Below are positions 11,411 through 23,534 of a DNA stretch of 64,000 bases, piece by piece. Position numbers and translations under genes: made by a program. The stretch's first letter is position 1. Every line of letters starts with the position of its first letter. This stretch comes from Aquanectria penicillioides. Taxonomy: Eukaryota; Ascomycota; Sordariomycetes; Hypocreales; Nectriaceae. Where the stretch lies: contig PYIU01000009.1 of the NCBI GenBank assembly GCA_003415625.1, positions 1,612,001 to 1,676,000 of the forward strand. Reading direction: 5' to 3'. The notes below the pieces were generated by a model that saw nothing but the letters and a program-made list of their open reading frames with translations, was not told where the DNA came from and did no database searches.

Positions 11411-14007
11411 TTATTTGCCACCGGCGCCGGGGTCGGGGAATGCAAAGCCCGCCGGGAAGTTGGGCATGCCGTTGGGTAGAGTGCCGATGCCAAATGGGAA
11501 CACAGACATCATGCCTGACTGCATCTGGGCAACGGGTTTGCCCTCGTCCCTATGTTCATCGGGCCGGCGATTGTTGTTACCGCCACGGTTGTTGCCGTTA
11601 TTATCCTCACGGCTTCGTCGCCAGCGGGAGAGGTCCTCCTCGCCCCGGTTGCGGGTCGACTTGGGACCGTTGGTACCACCCTTGTCGGTCTGCATGCGAC
11701 GGCTGATAGCCTTGGACGAAACGCCTGCACCAATCTCGATATCGGGCTCTTCAACGCATAGACCCGTGTCGATAGGACGGCCACCACTACCACCATAGGG
11801 AGCAGTCAACATCCACTTTCGATCAGCCTCAGTAAGCTTGTGGATGGGGATTACACTGATGCCAGTCGAATAATCACTGCAGTCTCTGGGGCCAAAGCCG
11901 ACACCCCAACGAGTCTTGACAACTGTTAGCTTCTATACTTACATCATTGGAGAAAGAAAAAAAAAAAAAAGAGGTCTTACACGAAGCGACACTTCTAGGT
12001 TTCTGTTGTCTTCAGTGCCGTCCTTTGCAGTGACGGCATCCTTGCGGCTAAGCATCTTCACAAACGCATGTCGCTTGTCCTTGTTGACAATGCAGGTCTG
12101 CACGGTGCCAAATCGACTGAAGATGTTACGCAGCTCATTCTCGGAGCATCTGGATTGGGGTTAGCATCATTGGGCTTGGCAAAATTGGGGTCACCAGTTG
12201 GAGAAGCAGGTTGCACTCACGTTACCCCTCCCACGAAGAGCGTTCGGCTTAAGACTTTGATGTGGCCCGCAGGTAGGGTGGGATCAAATTCAATCCACTT
12301 GTCAACCTGGGGAAATTCGAGAGATGGGCTGGGGCTCCGGCCACGACGTCCGGGCGGGCTACGTTGGCGATAGTCACCTCCGCGCCGATCATCATGACGA
12401 CCACGATTCGGCGAGTTACGGCCATAGTCCACGCGGTCACGTCCATTGCGAGGGGAGCCACGGCCACCCCAACCACGGTCGGGAGATCTAGATCGTGATC
12501 GGCCATGATATACTGGAGGAGATCTTACACGGTCCTGGTAGTCCCGGTCACGTGATTCATCTGGCTTCATCAGAGGTCCTCCCCATGAAGGCTGACCAGC
12601 GGTAGCGGCATACGAGCTCTGAGGCACCGGGACGGGAGGTTGGGGGTTGGTGCCGCCCCCGCAGCGCCGCCGGTCATGCCTTGGATCAAAGCCGGGATTT
12701 TGTCAAATGGCACGCCTTGATCGGCAAGCGCCTTGATGAGCAAGATTTGCTGCTGGACGTTCGGTTCTAGCCCTGAACCGGTTGCCCCGGCGCCCGGAGG
12801 AGCGGCGGGGAATGGATTGGGCGGATTACTCGGGTTGTTCGGAAGAGCTCCTGGAATAGTATTCTGGCCCGGCATCTGAGGTAGAGAGAAGGGCAGAGAC
12901 GGCACATTTACAGGCTGCGAGGTCGGGGGTACGATACGGGCAGCGGGGCCTGGGGAAGAGCCGATGACACTGGCTGCGGCAATCCCATAGCAGGCAAACT
13001 ATACGATGCAGTTGGGGCCGGGAGGGTTGAGGTGGTCGGGGGTGCAGAAGTGTTTTGTCTCGCAATGTTGGCAAGGGCCTCCAAAATGGAGGAACCATTG
13101 GGGGCTGGGGGTGCGGCCGGAGCCGCGGGCTTGCCTTGGAACGAGGCCAGCACGTTTGGTGGAGGGCTACCTGGAGGTGTCGTCGACGCAGCTGTGACGA
13201 TATACTTGTTAGATGTCTCGCCATTTATCGATGTTGGGGATACGGCCCCAACATGAGTGAGGGGGTCTAAGGAAGACATACTTGGTGGTGGTGGAGCGTT
13301 GATCTTCTCCTTGAAGGACTCAATCATGGGCACGGGGAAAGTCTGGCCCTTCTCCCAGATGTCAAGCAATTTCTTAATCTTTTCCTGCACGGCGGATTAT
13401 GTGTGAGTTACGATCCAAACGACACGAGAACAATGACGAAGCGTAGTATCATGATCATGAATCTTGGCAGGCGGCAGTGCCGCCCGGCCTATGCGATGCA
13501 TAAAGGCACACGGTCCATGGGGGGGACAGCTACACAAGGGAAATGTTGCGAGTACAAGTATGCGTACCTTTTGTTCTTCTGGGGCGGTTTGCAAGATGTC
13601 ATTCATCAAAACAGGCATGAGTTCCGTCACTCTGTGAACACCAGCGGCGTAGGTTCCATCCTGGGCAGAGCTGTTTATTGGCTGTCCCTGGGCCTTTGCC
13701 TGCTCGAGCCATTTGCGAGTTACAGAGTCTACGACGTAGAGTACTCCCAACTTGTGTGTTCCTGGTGCCTTCTTGAAATGTGTGTAGATCTTCTGGATGA
13801 GGACGGATTCGGACTATTGGCTCGATGGGTCAGTATCTGTGGGACGAAGCGAAAAAAGATGAACCTGGCATCTGCGACACGGCATACCTCGATGTTAGAG
13901 ACACAGAGCGATGTGAGACTGGTGATGCGGGACCCGGACACTCCTGGGGGCTTCAAGTTAAGCATGGCCTGGAGGCCAGCCTCTAGGTCCGCTACTGCAG
14001 ACGCCAT
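11411..14007 (-). CDS. nrd1: Nrd1/Seb1-like RNA-binding factor (CID + RRM), frameshifted
   Basis: Likely fungal member of the Nrd1/Seb1/SCAF family. These nuclear proteins bind the RNA polymerase II C-terminal domain and nascent RNA to guide transcription termination and 3' processing. Predicted exons: 14007-13888, 13813-13568, 13384-13282, 13191-12221, 12149-11981, 11914-11411. The first about 155 residues form the CTD-interacting domain, with IQKIYTHFKKAPGTHKLGVL and KIKKLLDIWEKG typical of CID helices. Then come a Pro/Ala-rich linker, an Arg/Ser/Gly-rich stretch (SRSRSPDRGWGGRG), an RRM (RNP2-like RTLFVGGV; RNP1-like KRHAFVKM) and a Gly/Asn-rich tail. The reading frame breaks twice: at the C5 run 12656-12660, and near the G4 run 12945-12948. 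The second break could instead be a 50-nt intron. One extra base at each run gives about 704 residues. I infer sequencing undercalls, because the protein is conserved in both frames. Confidence 0.85.
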
Positions 14008-17000
14008 GATGCCTGATAATAAGGGTCCACGGGACTACACGGGATGCCGCAAAATAAAATTCAAGCAGTCCTAAGAGGCAAGTTTGCCCGTGAACGGGTG
14101 CGCTCGGGAGAAAAAAAAGGACAGAAACTTGGTGGTGAAGGCCTGGGGCACGCGAGATGAGAACAGGAAAAAAATAGAAATTTCCTGGGTGCAGATTTTT
14201 TTGGCCGCGTCTGCTAGGTACGAAGGCCGTGGGCCCTTTACGCAGTCGCGACTGGCGAAGGTGTGTATACGAGAAGAGGCTTTAGGCTGCGGAATCGCGA
14301 ATACAAAGAAGGCAGGCCTCAAGAGTACGGTACGGTATGGTACGACTTGTGCCAGAGAAAGGCTCTTCCTTCTACTGTGGTGTCAGGACTCTCAGGGGAG
14401 AGACGTCACTAGAAGCTGGTAGCAGCAGCGGGCAAAGCGCGGGACGTGATCGTCTAACGCGGCTATCGTGAATACTGAGCAGTGTCAAGAATAAGCACGA
14501 GATGGGTGAAGGAGAGGAACGGCCCGTGTCGTCTAGATGGGCGCGATGGCGATGAGCGTATGGTCGTCGTTTTGGTGACGATGGGATGATGCAAACGGAG
14601 GAAAAGAAGAAGGCGAAGGGCGCCTGGTGGAGCCAGTTTTGGGTCACAAGGAAATGCGAAACGCGACGAGAGGGCGCCTGAAAGGGTTTACCCTCGGTTT
14701 AGCCGGTCGAGTCATCGAGGACATTGTCATGTGGTTTATCACGGGGTTTGGCTTTTTGAGAAGCGGACAATTGAGTGCGGTGGTGGCTGATGATTGGTCA
14801 CGGACTGACACTTGTCCTGTGCCCTTTATCCTCGGATCTGACCTAAATACTGACCAGCCGCAGCAGGTTTTTCCGCCCTCTGCAGTTCGATGCGCCCCGT
14901 CATCGGTCATCGGTCAAGGAACAAAACATACAGCCAGGATGACCAGGACCACATGGCGCACCGTGGAAATGCACAGTTGGCGACGTGGCGGCATTAATTA
15001 TATCCTCGCCAAGGGTTCGGGTCCCGAGGCCTACAGGGCAATGATGCAAGCGAATGAATTTTTCCCTAATTACTGGCGGCGACAAAATCCCCTGCAGCTA
15101 CCCTGGAGGCCGCATCGTGAAGCGTCATGGGAACAAGGAGAAGGCGATAGCCGACGATGTTTGGCACCAGCTCGTGGCAGAGCCGAGCTGGTCGGGTGAT
15201 CGGAGACCCTGGGACAGGACTGGCAAGCCGGATTGGGGGGATAGGCTCAGCGGGTACTCGAGTATTCCGTAGCAGCGTAGTGCGATTCGGAGAGGAGGGG
15301 TGAGGGGATGCTTTCTCCTCATAGCTGCTCCTCACAAGACGACTTGGACCTAGCAGACACCGATACACACCTTCACAGCGATCAATTGGCGCCGGGTGGA
15401 GGGGGCTTCGGCAGTCCGAGCATGCGCCGCAGGCCAGGGCTCGGAGGCCGGTGGCGGCAATGGGGCGCGGGAGATCCGGGCGTCACAGGGCACCCACCCT
15501 GAAGGAGGCCTGGGTCATCCTGGAGCAAGCTTGGATGAGCCTGGGTTACCCTAGGCCAGGCCGGGAGGGAATCACAGCTGGAGCTAGAGCAAGAACAGGC
15601 AGGCCAGATCCGAGCTACGGAGGTTGATGGAGGGCGTGGAGGGCCATGGGAGGGGCACTAATCCCACGTTAGCAGGAACCCATCTGACGTCAAGGATACC
15701 TAGAGGGCCAGCATGCGGCCGAGGAGCCCCGATCAAACGTGGGCACCCTCCACTCTTTGGTAACATTTGGCACCGAAAGAAGCGCTGTGCAGTGGGTTCC
15801 AGAGCAATCAAAACGTGTCAATGGCAAGCCCTTTTTGGGGGCTTATGTCGGGGCAGGTGCTCCGATGTCAGGGGGGCTGGCGCGTTGTTATTGCGATTGA
15901 GCGGCGTCAAATCTGGGACACGACGTTCTACGAGGACGGCAACGACGACAACGACGACAACGACAATGACACCCGTACCCGTCTCGCCAGGCCTGAGACG
16001 TGTACGGATTTGTACTGCTGCGCATGTACCCCGGGCAACTGCTGTAACTCACACAGCATTGGAGCTTATTAGCTCCATTTCTGCGCTCTGCAATTGGGTT
16101 AGTGGCTTAGCCATGTAACACCTGAAGAGCCTAGCAACGGGATGGTGGAGGGAGGGAGGGGGGAGCTGGATTGGGGGATGGGGGAGGGGAGCCGGGAGAT
16201 ATGGATGTCACTCCCAGGTTCCATTCACATTTCCGTGGGTGATGACGGAAACAACATCTACTTTCCGAGCAGGCCGCCTCCCGCAGGTCCAGCTGGTGAT
16301 GGCTTTGCGGTACTGCTGACCCCAATCTACGCTGTCCGTCCATCCATTCACCCATCTCTCCGTCCATCCATCTCGGGGCTCACATGCTCACGCGCATGTT
16401 GGGCCGGTTGATGGGTACATGGACGTGGGCACGAAGAGTACCTACCTACCTGACCTATCTACGAATACCCTACCTACAAACAACAGTCCGCCTTTATGCC
16501 ATCCACAGGCTACTGGCGCACACCGGTAGGTAGATGGACTGTCTGGAACGAAAAGCGCTCGATCCAATTGAAAGCTCAATGGCGGCCCCGGCGGCACGAA
16601 CTCCTCATCCACTGGCTGCAAGTTGTCCCTCGACAATTCCGGATTTCCTTTTTTCCCTCTCTGCATCCCCAGCCGCAGGGCAGTCAACCCCAGGCCAACG
16701 ACCCCAGATGCAACGTTCAAGGTGCTGCCCAGGCAGGCTTGGCTGTTGGGGGTTTGAAAACAGCGCCGCCGACGGACAGTCAGAGGACGACATACATGAG
16801 AGCGGCGCGAATTGGAGGAGGCGTCGGGGGGTTGGAAAGGGAGGGGGGGGGGTAGTCACTAACATGGGGAGCGATGCATCATGGGAATTTTGTTAATTTT
16901 TTTTTGGGGCTCACAGGTTGGTTTGGGGGTGATACTCGGTACATATGTAGGTACCTACCTACCTTGGCGGGCTGGGCTCAATCCCTCACAGGTACTGGCT

Positions 17001-17538
17001 AACTACTGGGTGACTTGGGCCCCCCAGAAATCCAGAAAAAAATCCTGCTCCCCAGCGTATGTAGGCGCCCCCAGACGGCCTCTCCAGGCCACTCATGGCC
17101 CCTGTAAAACCCTGAACCGTGTCCAGGTTGGAAAAAAAAAAAAAAACTCCCCTGTCCAATGCGCCCCCGTGCAGCAGCGGATGTACCTTCTGGAGCTGGA
17201 GGCACGTATCCGTCGCCATTGACAATAGTTGCCAATTGCTCGTCGCCATAGCCTCCCCATGAGCTGCTCCACCGCAGCCCAGTCCCACTCCCACACACCC
17301 CCCGTCGCCGCCGTCCCCGTCCCCGAGGTCTAAGGTAAAGGGTAAAGGTCGAAGGCGCAAAGAGGTCCACGGTCCAGGCGAGACGGCCGGCCTATTTTTC
17401 TCCTACCTGCGCCTTTTTTACTTGAACTCTTCCTCTTTTCTATCCCTCTCATCTCTCTCCGGCTTCTCTGCCACTCTGTTCATTCTTCCTCCTGCACCGT
17501 CCCGTCCTTGCTCCCTCATCCCTCAGTCTCTGTTCACA
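14008..17538. other. Intergenic region between divergent genes
   Basis: No gene seen. This 3.5-kb spacer lies between the 5' ends of the Nrd1-like gene (minus) and citrate synthase (plus) and must hold both promoters. Tandem TACC/TACCTACC tracts occur near 16439-16480 and 16940-16965. The last about 130 bases before the citrate synthase ATG are strongly pyrimidine-rich, a common feature of highly expressed fungal promoters. Confidence 0.6.
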
Positions 17539-18565
17539 ATGGCCTCCGTCGCCCGTCTCAGCAACGCTGCCCTGCGGGCTACCCTCCGCTCCTCTCCCGT
17601 CAACGGCTCCGCCTTCAACGCCGTTCGATGCTACTCGGCCAAGACCCAGGTATGTCCTCGTCTCGACCGCTATGATGGCTGTCGCGGGAGCTTCGGCGCA
17701 CCTCCAATGCCTCGCTTATCCCAAGCAATTACTGACTCCTCCATTGCAGACCCTCAAGGAGCGATTCGCCGAGCTGCTGCCCGAGAAGATTGAGCAGATC
17801 AAGGCCCTCCGCAAGTCAGTCTCTCCCTCCCTCCCCCAACATCTGCCGCCTATGGCCTCCCCGCGACCCCTCGGAAGTCGTTTCGCGGGCATGGGCCATT
17901 GGCAGTCGAGGAGCCCATTGCGCCTTTGACATGCATACTGACATCCAATGGCAGGGAGCATGGCTCCAAGGTCGTCGACAAGGTCACTCTTGACCAGGTC
18001 TACGGTGGTGCCCGTGGCATCAAGTGCCTTGTCTGGGAGGGTTCCGTCCTCGACTCCGAGGAGGGTATCCGATTCCGTGGCAAGACCATCCCCGAGTGCC
18101 AGGAGCTTCTCCCCAAGGCCCCCGGTGGCAAGGAGCCCCTTCCTGAAGGTAAGTCGTGAAAGCACCCCCAAAATGTGAAGCCGGATTTACGACCCCGCGC
18201 GTGGACCGTGGGTTGGCGTGCGCGCGCGCACGCTCGCACGTTTTTTTGCGTGGTCGCATGGCACGGCATGACATGGTCCTGGAATCGTATCGCATGTGCT
18301 AACCCCCGCAATCCCAGGTCTCTTCTGGCTTCTCCTGACCGGCGAGGTTCCTACCGAGCAGCAGGTCCGTGACCTCTCTGCCGAGTGGGCTGCCCGATCC
18401 GATCTCCCCAAGTTCGTCGAGGAGCTCATCGACCACTGCCCGAACGACCTCCACCCCATGGCCCAGTTCTCCCTGGCCGTCACTGCTCTCGAGCACACCT
18501 CCAGCTTCGCCAAGGCCTACGCCAAGGGCATCAACAAGAAGGAGTACTGGGGCTACACCTTTGAG

Positions 18566-18598
<33 letters not shown>

Positions 18599-19445
18599 GT
18601 TGCTTCCCGCATCTACCAGAACGTCTTCAAGGGCGGCAAGGTCGCTCCCATCCAGAAGGACAAGGACTACTCCTTCAACTTCGCCAACCAGCTCGGCTTC
18701 GGCGACAACGCTGACTTCATTGAGCTCATGCGTCTGTACCTGACCATCCACACCGACCACGAGGGTGGCAACGTCAGCGCCCACACCACCCACCTTGTCG
18801 GCAGCGCCCTCAGCTCCCCCTACCTCTCCCTTGCCGCCGGCCTTAACGGTCTGGCCGGTCCCCTCCACGGTCTTGCCAACCAGGAGGTGCTCAACTGGCT
18901 CACTGAGATGAAGAAGGATGTTGGCGATGACCTCAGCGACAAGGCTATCACCGACTACCTCTGGAAGACCCTCAACGCCGGCCGCGTCGTTCCCGGCTAC
19001 GGCCACGCCGTCCTCCGCAAGACCGACCCCCGTTACACCGCCCAGCGTGTCTTTGCTCAGGGTATGTGAACACTGCGCCCCCCCCTCCCCCCCATCCCTT
19101 GCATTTATTTTATGGAAATTTGCGATTTGTACTGACAACCACACAGCTAAGATGCCCAACGACCCCATGTTCCAGCTTGTCAGCCAGGTCTACAAGATCG
19201 CCCCCGGTGTCCTGACTGAGCACGGCAAGACCAAGAACCCCTACCCTAACGTCGACGCCCACTCTGGTGTTCTCCTCCAGTACTACGGCCTGACCGAGGC
19301 CAACTACTACACCGTCCTGTTCGGTGTTTCCCGCGCCATCGGCGTCCTTCCCCAGCTGATCATCGACCGCGCTCTCGGTGCCCCCATTGAGCGCCCCAAG
19401 TCCTTCTCCACTGACAAGTGGGTTGAGATCACCAAGAAGCTGTAA
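17539..19445 (+). CDS. cit1: Citrate synthase, mitochondrial
   Basis: Condenses acetyl-CoA and oxaloacetate to citrate, the first step of the TCA cycle, in the mitochondrial matrix. Exons 17539-17649, 17750-17814, 17955-18148, 18318-19061 and 19147-19445 sum to 470 codons plus stop, the usual length. The first about 35 residues ([19 protein letters not shown]...RCYSAK) are Arg/Ser/Ala-rich and lack acids, a standard mitochondrial presequence. The active-site residues are all visible: His in [12 protein letters not shown], His in [14 protein letters not shown] and Asp in [11 protein letters not shown]. The ATG follows a CT-rich leader and TTCACA; no upstream start is open. Coding sequence is rich in C-ending codons (CTC, GTC, ACC, AAG), which suggests high expression. 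The frame is intact. The next gene downstream in the same direction is a mitochondrial citrate carrier. Confidence 0.97.
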
Positions 19446-20547
19446 ATTGGACACATGACTACGGAAGAGGAGCAAAGGGGCGAAAAAAAAAAGAGAGAGA
19501 CATGAATTAGGAGACGGCACAAGGAACGAGGACGACGAGTTGTTCAATACGAGGAGGAAAGCCTCGAGAGTGGGCATTGAAAACGTGCCGACTCTGATGG
19601 CGCTTGTACAATACAACGGGACAGTTTTCGTTTGGTAATGAGCTACAACAGGTCGTTCGCTCAGCGGGCCTGAATGATTTCTTTTACAGATTAAACTGAC
19701 CAGGCCTCCCCCCGCGCAAATGTGATGCAACTTGTGACTGATGTGTGTGATCTCCATGCCCCTGTGTGTTGTGTGCGTGACCTCGCATAGTTGGCGACGT
19801 CGGACCAAGAAGCAAGCCAAAAAAAAAAAGTGTTGGCACTGACGTCGATATCGGAGGCCCAGCATTGAGATGCCAGGTTGCGTCAGCGCCGATCCGATGC
19901 CAGGGGCGTTGACCCCAAAGAAAAGCGACCCTGGTGGCGGAGCATATGTGTCAGCGCCACCAAGCTGGGCAGCTCTATTCGTATACAGCAGGTAAATGTA
20001 CTGAGATGTAACCTACAGGGGCACCTCGAACCCGCTGCAGAAGGGGCGCCAGGGGGGGCGAAGAAGCTCAACAAGTGTGTTGGGGGGAACGGACCACCAG
20101 AGGAAAGACTGGGAGAGCCAGCGAGCGGGAGAGAGCGAGACACTTACGGAGCGCTTTGAGGGACGACAAGGCTGTTGAGAATGGAGAGACGAGAGGGCCC
20201 CCCTAATTTGCCCTCAAAGGCGCCACAGGGGCGGTATGGAAGATGTAGCTGGTTGGGACGACGGCACGGCAAGCCAGAAACAAGCCCGGACAAAGCAGCA
20301 GCATGTACAGTACTGTTTGCGTGTGTTGGCGGCCAATAATTGTTTACGCAGGTATGCATTCGTATTGGGATTGGGGGTACAGTAGGGCAAGTGATGGATG
20401 GTATGTAATGTGAGCTGTGATAAAAAAAAAACAAAGAATCAGAATTAATTGGCGACGGCGGTTGTGGCGGCTTATCATGCTGGCAGGCAGGGAGAGAGAA
20501 GTTGCCTGCCCCCGGAGTTACCTGAAGCTGCCAGGTTTATCAATTTG

Positions 20548-20549
<2 letters not shown>

Positions 20550-20578
<29 letters not shown>
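20550..20578. repeat. (GT)n microsatellite
   Basis: Uninterrupted TG/GT dinucleotide tract, the first of a pair in this intergenic region. Alternating purine-pyrimidine sequence of this length can adopt Z-DNA. Confidence 0.9.
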
Positions 20579-20581
<3 letters not shown>

Positions 20582-20636
20582 ACATGTGTGCATCTGTGTA
20601 CCTACTTTGTAACTACTTGTGCGATTGTGTGTGCGA

Positions 20637-20667
<31 letters not shown>
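20637..20667. repeat. (GT)n microsatellite, second tract
   Basis: Second uninterrupted TG tract, about 60 bases after the first; the spacer between them is also GT-biased, so they probably derive from one longer repeat. Confidence 0.9.
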
Positions 20668-22419
20668 CTCTGTGTGTGTGCCGTGTTTGGCTGTCTCTGC
20701 ATCTGGACTTTGATGTCCGGCGCTTTGCTGTTGCAGACCAAGACATGGCAGGGAAGTATGGCACCGGTACGGGAATACTTTGGGTACGGTATTGTACGGT
20801 ACTACTGCCGGCCGCTTCAGTCCAAGAAGGGAGATTGTCGGGATCCCTTTTGTTGTGTGGTTGGCTGGAGCCTCTTGGCTTGACTTCTGTTGACTAGGCC
20901 GGTCTTCTTCTTCGGGCGTTTTGGCTTTTTTTTTTTTTTCTTTTCTTTTCTTGGGCCGTCTTGAGTGGACTAGTTCTCCCTAGCAAGCAAGGAATCAAGG
21001 TCAGGCAAGCTGGAGCTGAGCTGGGAAGCCCGCTTACCTTGCTCTCACCTCCCAGTTTTGCTTGTCTGACTGCTGGCTCCACCCTCCCATCAACTCTCTC
21101 TCTCCTTTCACTTACTGCAGCTGTGGCTTTCACTGGCTTACGCTGGCTGGCTTCTCGGTCAGAAAGAGCTTGCTTACCGACCTTGGTGGCCTGGTACCTC
21201 TTCTACTATCCCGTACGTTCAACTGGCTACAATATGTACTCGCCACTCGCTCCAACTCAACCCGAGCTCAGTCCTTTTTGGGGCTCTAGCACTCGGCCGT
21301 CGGGCCTGTTCCTGTCGCTCCCCTTCCCCTCCCCGTGATTCTCCGCTCCGCCCTCCGCCTTTGCACCCCAGATTTCACATGGGAATCTTGGTTCCCGCTG
21401 AGGGGGGGGGGGGGGCTACAACCGGGCCTTGGCTCTTGGTGCCGGACCTGACTGGATCTGAGCTTGGGCTCTTCACCTTGACTCCTCCTCTTCCCCCCCT
21501 AAGCTCGGCTTGCCATGGCACAGCATCCGAGGCGCGGCTCACAGAGGCCATCAGATGCACATGTATGTATACAGACGGCTAGGGTGACTTGGCTAGCAGC
21601 TTCGTTCGCTGCTGGAGCGTCTTTGGTGAGCATCAAATAAACAAACCGTCATCCTCGTATCTGGCCCTTAGCTTTCCCTAAGCTTCTCCTTTCTTCTGCG
21701 CTGACTGCTCATCTCAGCTATATTACCTCCTCATTCTGTAGGTTTGATTCTGTCTGCTGTATGGTTCTGGTCCTTATCTCGCATCCGAAGGGAGAAAATC
21801 CCACCCTGCCAACTTGTTCGCACATCCACCGTCAGATCTCCCTCCTCCAAAAGCCACAAGCTTCCCCCCCAGCCAGTGCCAGTGTGTCGCCAATCTCCTT
21901 CCCCTAGACAGCGCCCCCCCTGAAGTAGAGCCCAAATTACAAAACCTTTGCCAAAGACTGGCCAAGGCCCTGGCAAGCAAAGCAAAGACACGAAAAATTG
22001 GACAATCAAGAGACCACCGCTCTGCAAGGCAAGAAAAAAACACGTGCTGATTTCGGACCCTTCCAGCGACACAAAAACCGCCGGGCTACTCCTCGCCAAC
22101 GGATTCCTCCCGACAAAAAAAAAAGACCTCGGCTTTCCCTCCGCCAAAAAAGTCTAACTGCTTCTGCATCTCAATCGCCCATAGCAGCTGCGCAGCCCAT
22201 ACAGTCCACTTCCCATCGGAATCTGACTCAGCAAAAAAACCGCCGACTTGCTCCCCCACGCTTTCTGCTTAAAATCGCTCCTGCACCTTGCCTCCAGCTA
22301 ACCCACTCCGTGCCTCGCATCGCTCACACCCTGCTTTTAAACTCCTACATCCTCCTCCCGCGAAGAAGCACCCTCCTCCCTTGGTCAGGGCCCCCTAAAT
22401 CTACGACACCCCCAAAGTT

Positions 22420-23534
22420 ATGGCTGCCACCGCTGTTCCCGTCCCCGCCGGGGAGAAGACGCTCGAGAAGAAGCCCGTGAAGTTCTCCAACTTGCTTCTG
22501 GGCGCCGGTCTCAACATGTTCGAGGTGACGACGCTCGGCCAGCCCCTTGAGGTCGTCAAGACCACCATGGCCGCCAACCGCGGAGACGGCTTCGCCACGG
22601 CTTTGGGACGCGTTTGGTCCCGAGGTGGTGTTCTGGGCTGTAAGTCTACCCAACTCTGGCCCGCAATTCACAATTGCTCGTGTCGCTAACCCGTGTCTTT
22701 CCCCCCCTTCGCAGTCTACCAGGGTCTTATCCCCTGGGCCTGGATCGAAGCTTCCACCAAGGGCGCCGTCCTGCTCTTCGTCGCCTCCGAGGCCGAGTTC
22801 TACGCCCGCAGCGCCGGTGCCAACGAATTCGGTGGTGGTATCATCGGTGGTATCACTGGTGGTGTTGCTCAGGCCTACGCCACCATGGGTTTCTGCACCT
22901 GCATGAAGACGGTCGAGATCACAAAGCACAAGATGGCTGCTGCTGGCGTCAAGCCTCAGTCCACTTTCCAGACCTTCATGGACATCTACCGCAAGGATGG
23001 TATCCGCGGCATCAACAAGGGTGTCAACGCCGTCGCTATCCGCCAGATGACCAACTGGGGTAGCCGTTTCGGTCTGAGCCGTCTCGCCGAGGGCTGGATC
23101 CGCTCTGCCACCGGGAAGAAGGACTCCGACAAGCTCTCTCCCCTTGAGAAGGTCATTGCCAGTGGTCTGGGTGGTGGTCTCAGCGCGTGGAACCAGCCCA
23201 TTGAGGTTATCCGTGTTGAGATGCAGAGCAAGAAGGAGGATCCCAACCGTCCCAAGAAGATGACGGTTGGCAACACTTTCAGGTACATTTACGAGACAAA
23301 CGGTGTCCGCGGTCTCTACCGTGGCGTTGCCCCCGTATTGGTTTAGGCATTTGGCAGACGGTTTGCATGGTTGCCTTTGGTGATATGTGAGTTGCCCCCT
23401 TTCACCCGCCCCACCCCGAGGCTGTGAAACGCAAACCCCCTTTTAAAAAAACAACTGCTAACCCGTAATTCTCCTACAGGGCTAAGGCTTATGTTGAGAA
23501 GTTGACTGGTGATGCGGTTACCGCTAAGCATTAG
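22420..23534 (+). CDS. yhm2: Mitochondrial citrate/2-oxoglutarate carrier (Yhm2 type), frameshifted
   Basis: Ortholog of yeast Yhm2p, an inner-membrane carrier that exchanges citrate for 2-oxoglutarate and supports cytosolic NADPH. Exons 22420-22639, 22715-23386 and 23480-23534. Carrier signatures are clear: [10 protein letters not shown] in repeat 1, TVEITKHK in repeat 2, [10 protein letters not shown] in repeat 3. Long blocks such as [20 protein letters not shown] and [11 protein letters not shown] match the yeast protein as I remember it. The frame breaks at the C5 run 23330-23334, turning the conserved end of repeat 3 into a premature stop at 23343-23345. One more C restores the family ending ([14 protein letters not shown]) through the last intron to the stop, giving 315 residues. 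A base-calling error is the simplest explanation. It lies directly downstream of citrate synthase, same strand. Confidence 0.95.

Larger units (their letters stand above)
19446..22419. other. Intergenic region between citrate synthase and citrate carrier
   Basis: No gene seen. Two GT microsatellites lie near 20.6 kb, and a long G-run is at about 21405-21418. The last 250 bases before the carrier ATG are C/A-rich with little G, consistent with a promoter and leader. Confidence 0.6.

Noticed and set aside
13730..13887. Long plus-strand frame across 13403-14074
   Set aside because: Antisense shadow of the CID exons of the Nrd1-like gene.
18299..19168. 289-codon minus-strand frame opposite citrate synthase
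   Set aside because: Antisense to a clear enzyme; it is a by-product of the strong codon bias of the real gene.
22345..22929. 194-codon minus-strand frame opposite the citrate carrier
   Set aside because: Antisense shadow; Gly/Val/Asp-rich composition typical of reversed C-ending codons.
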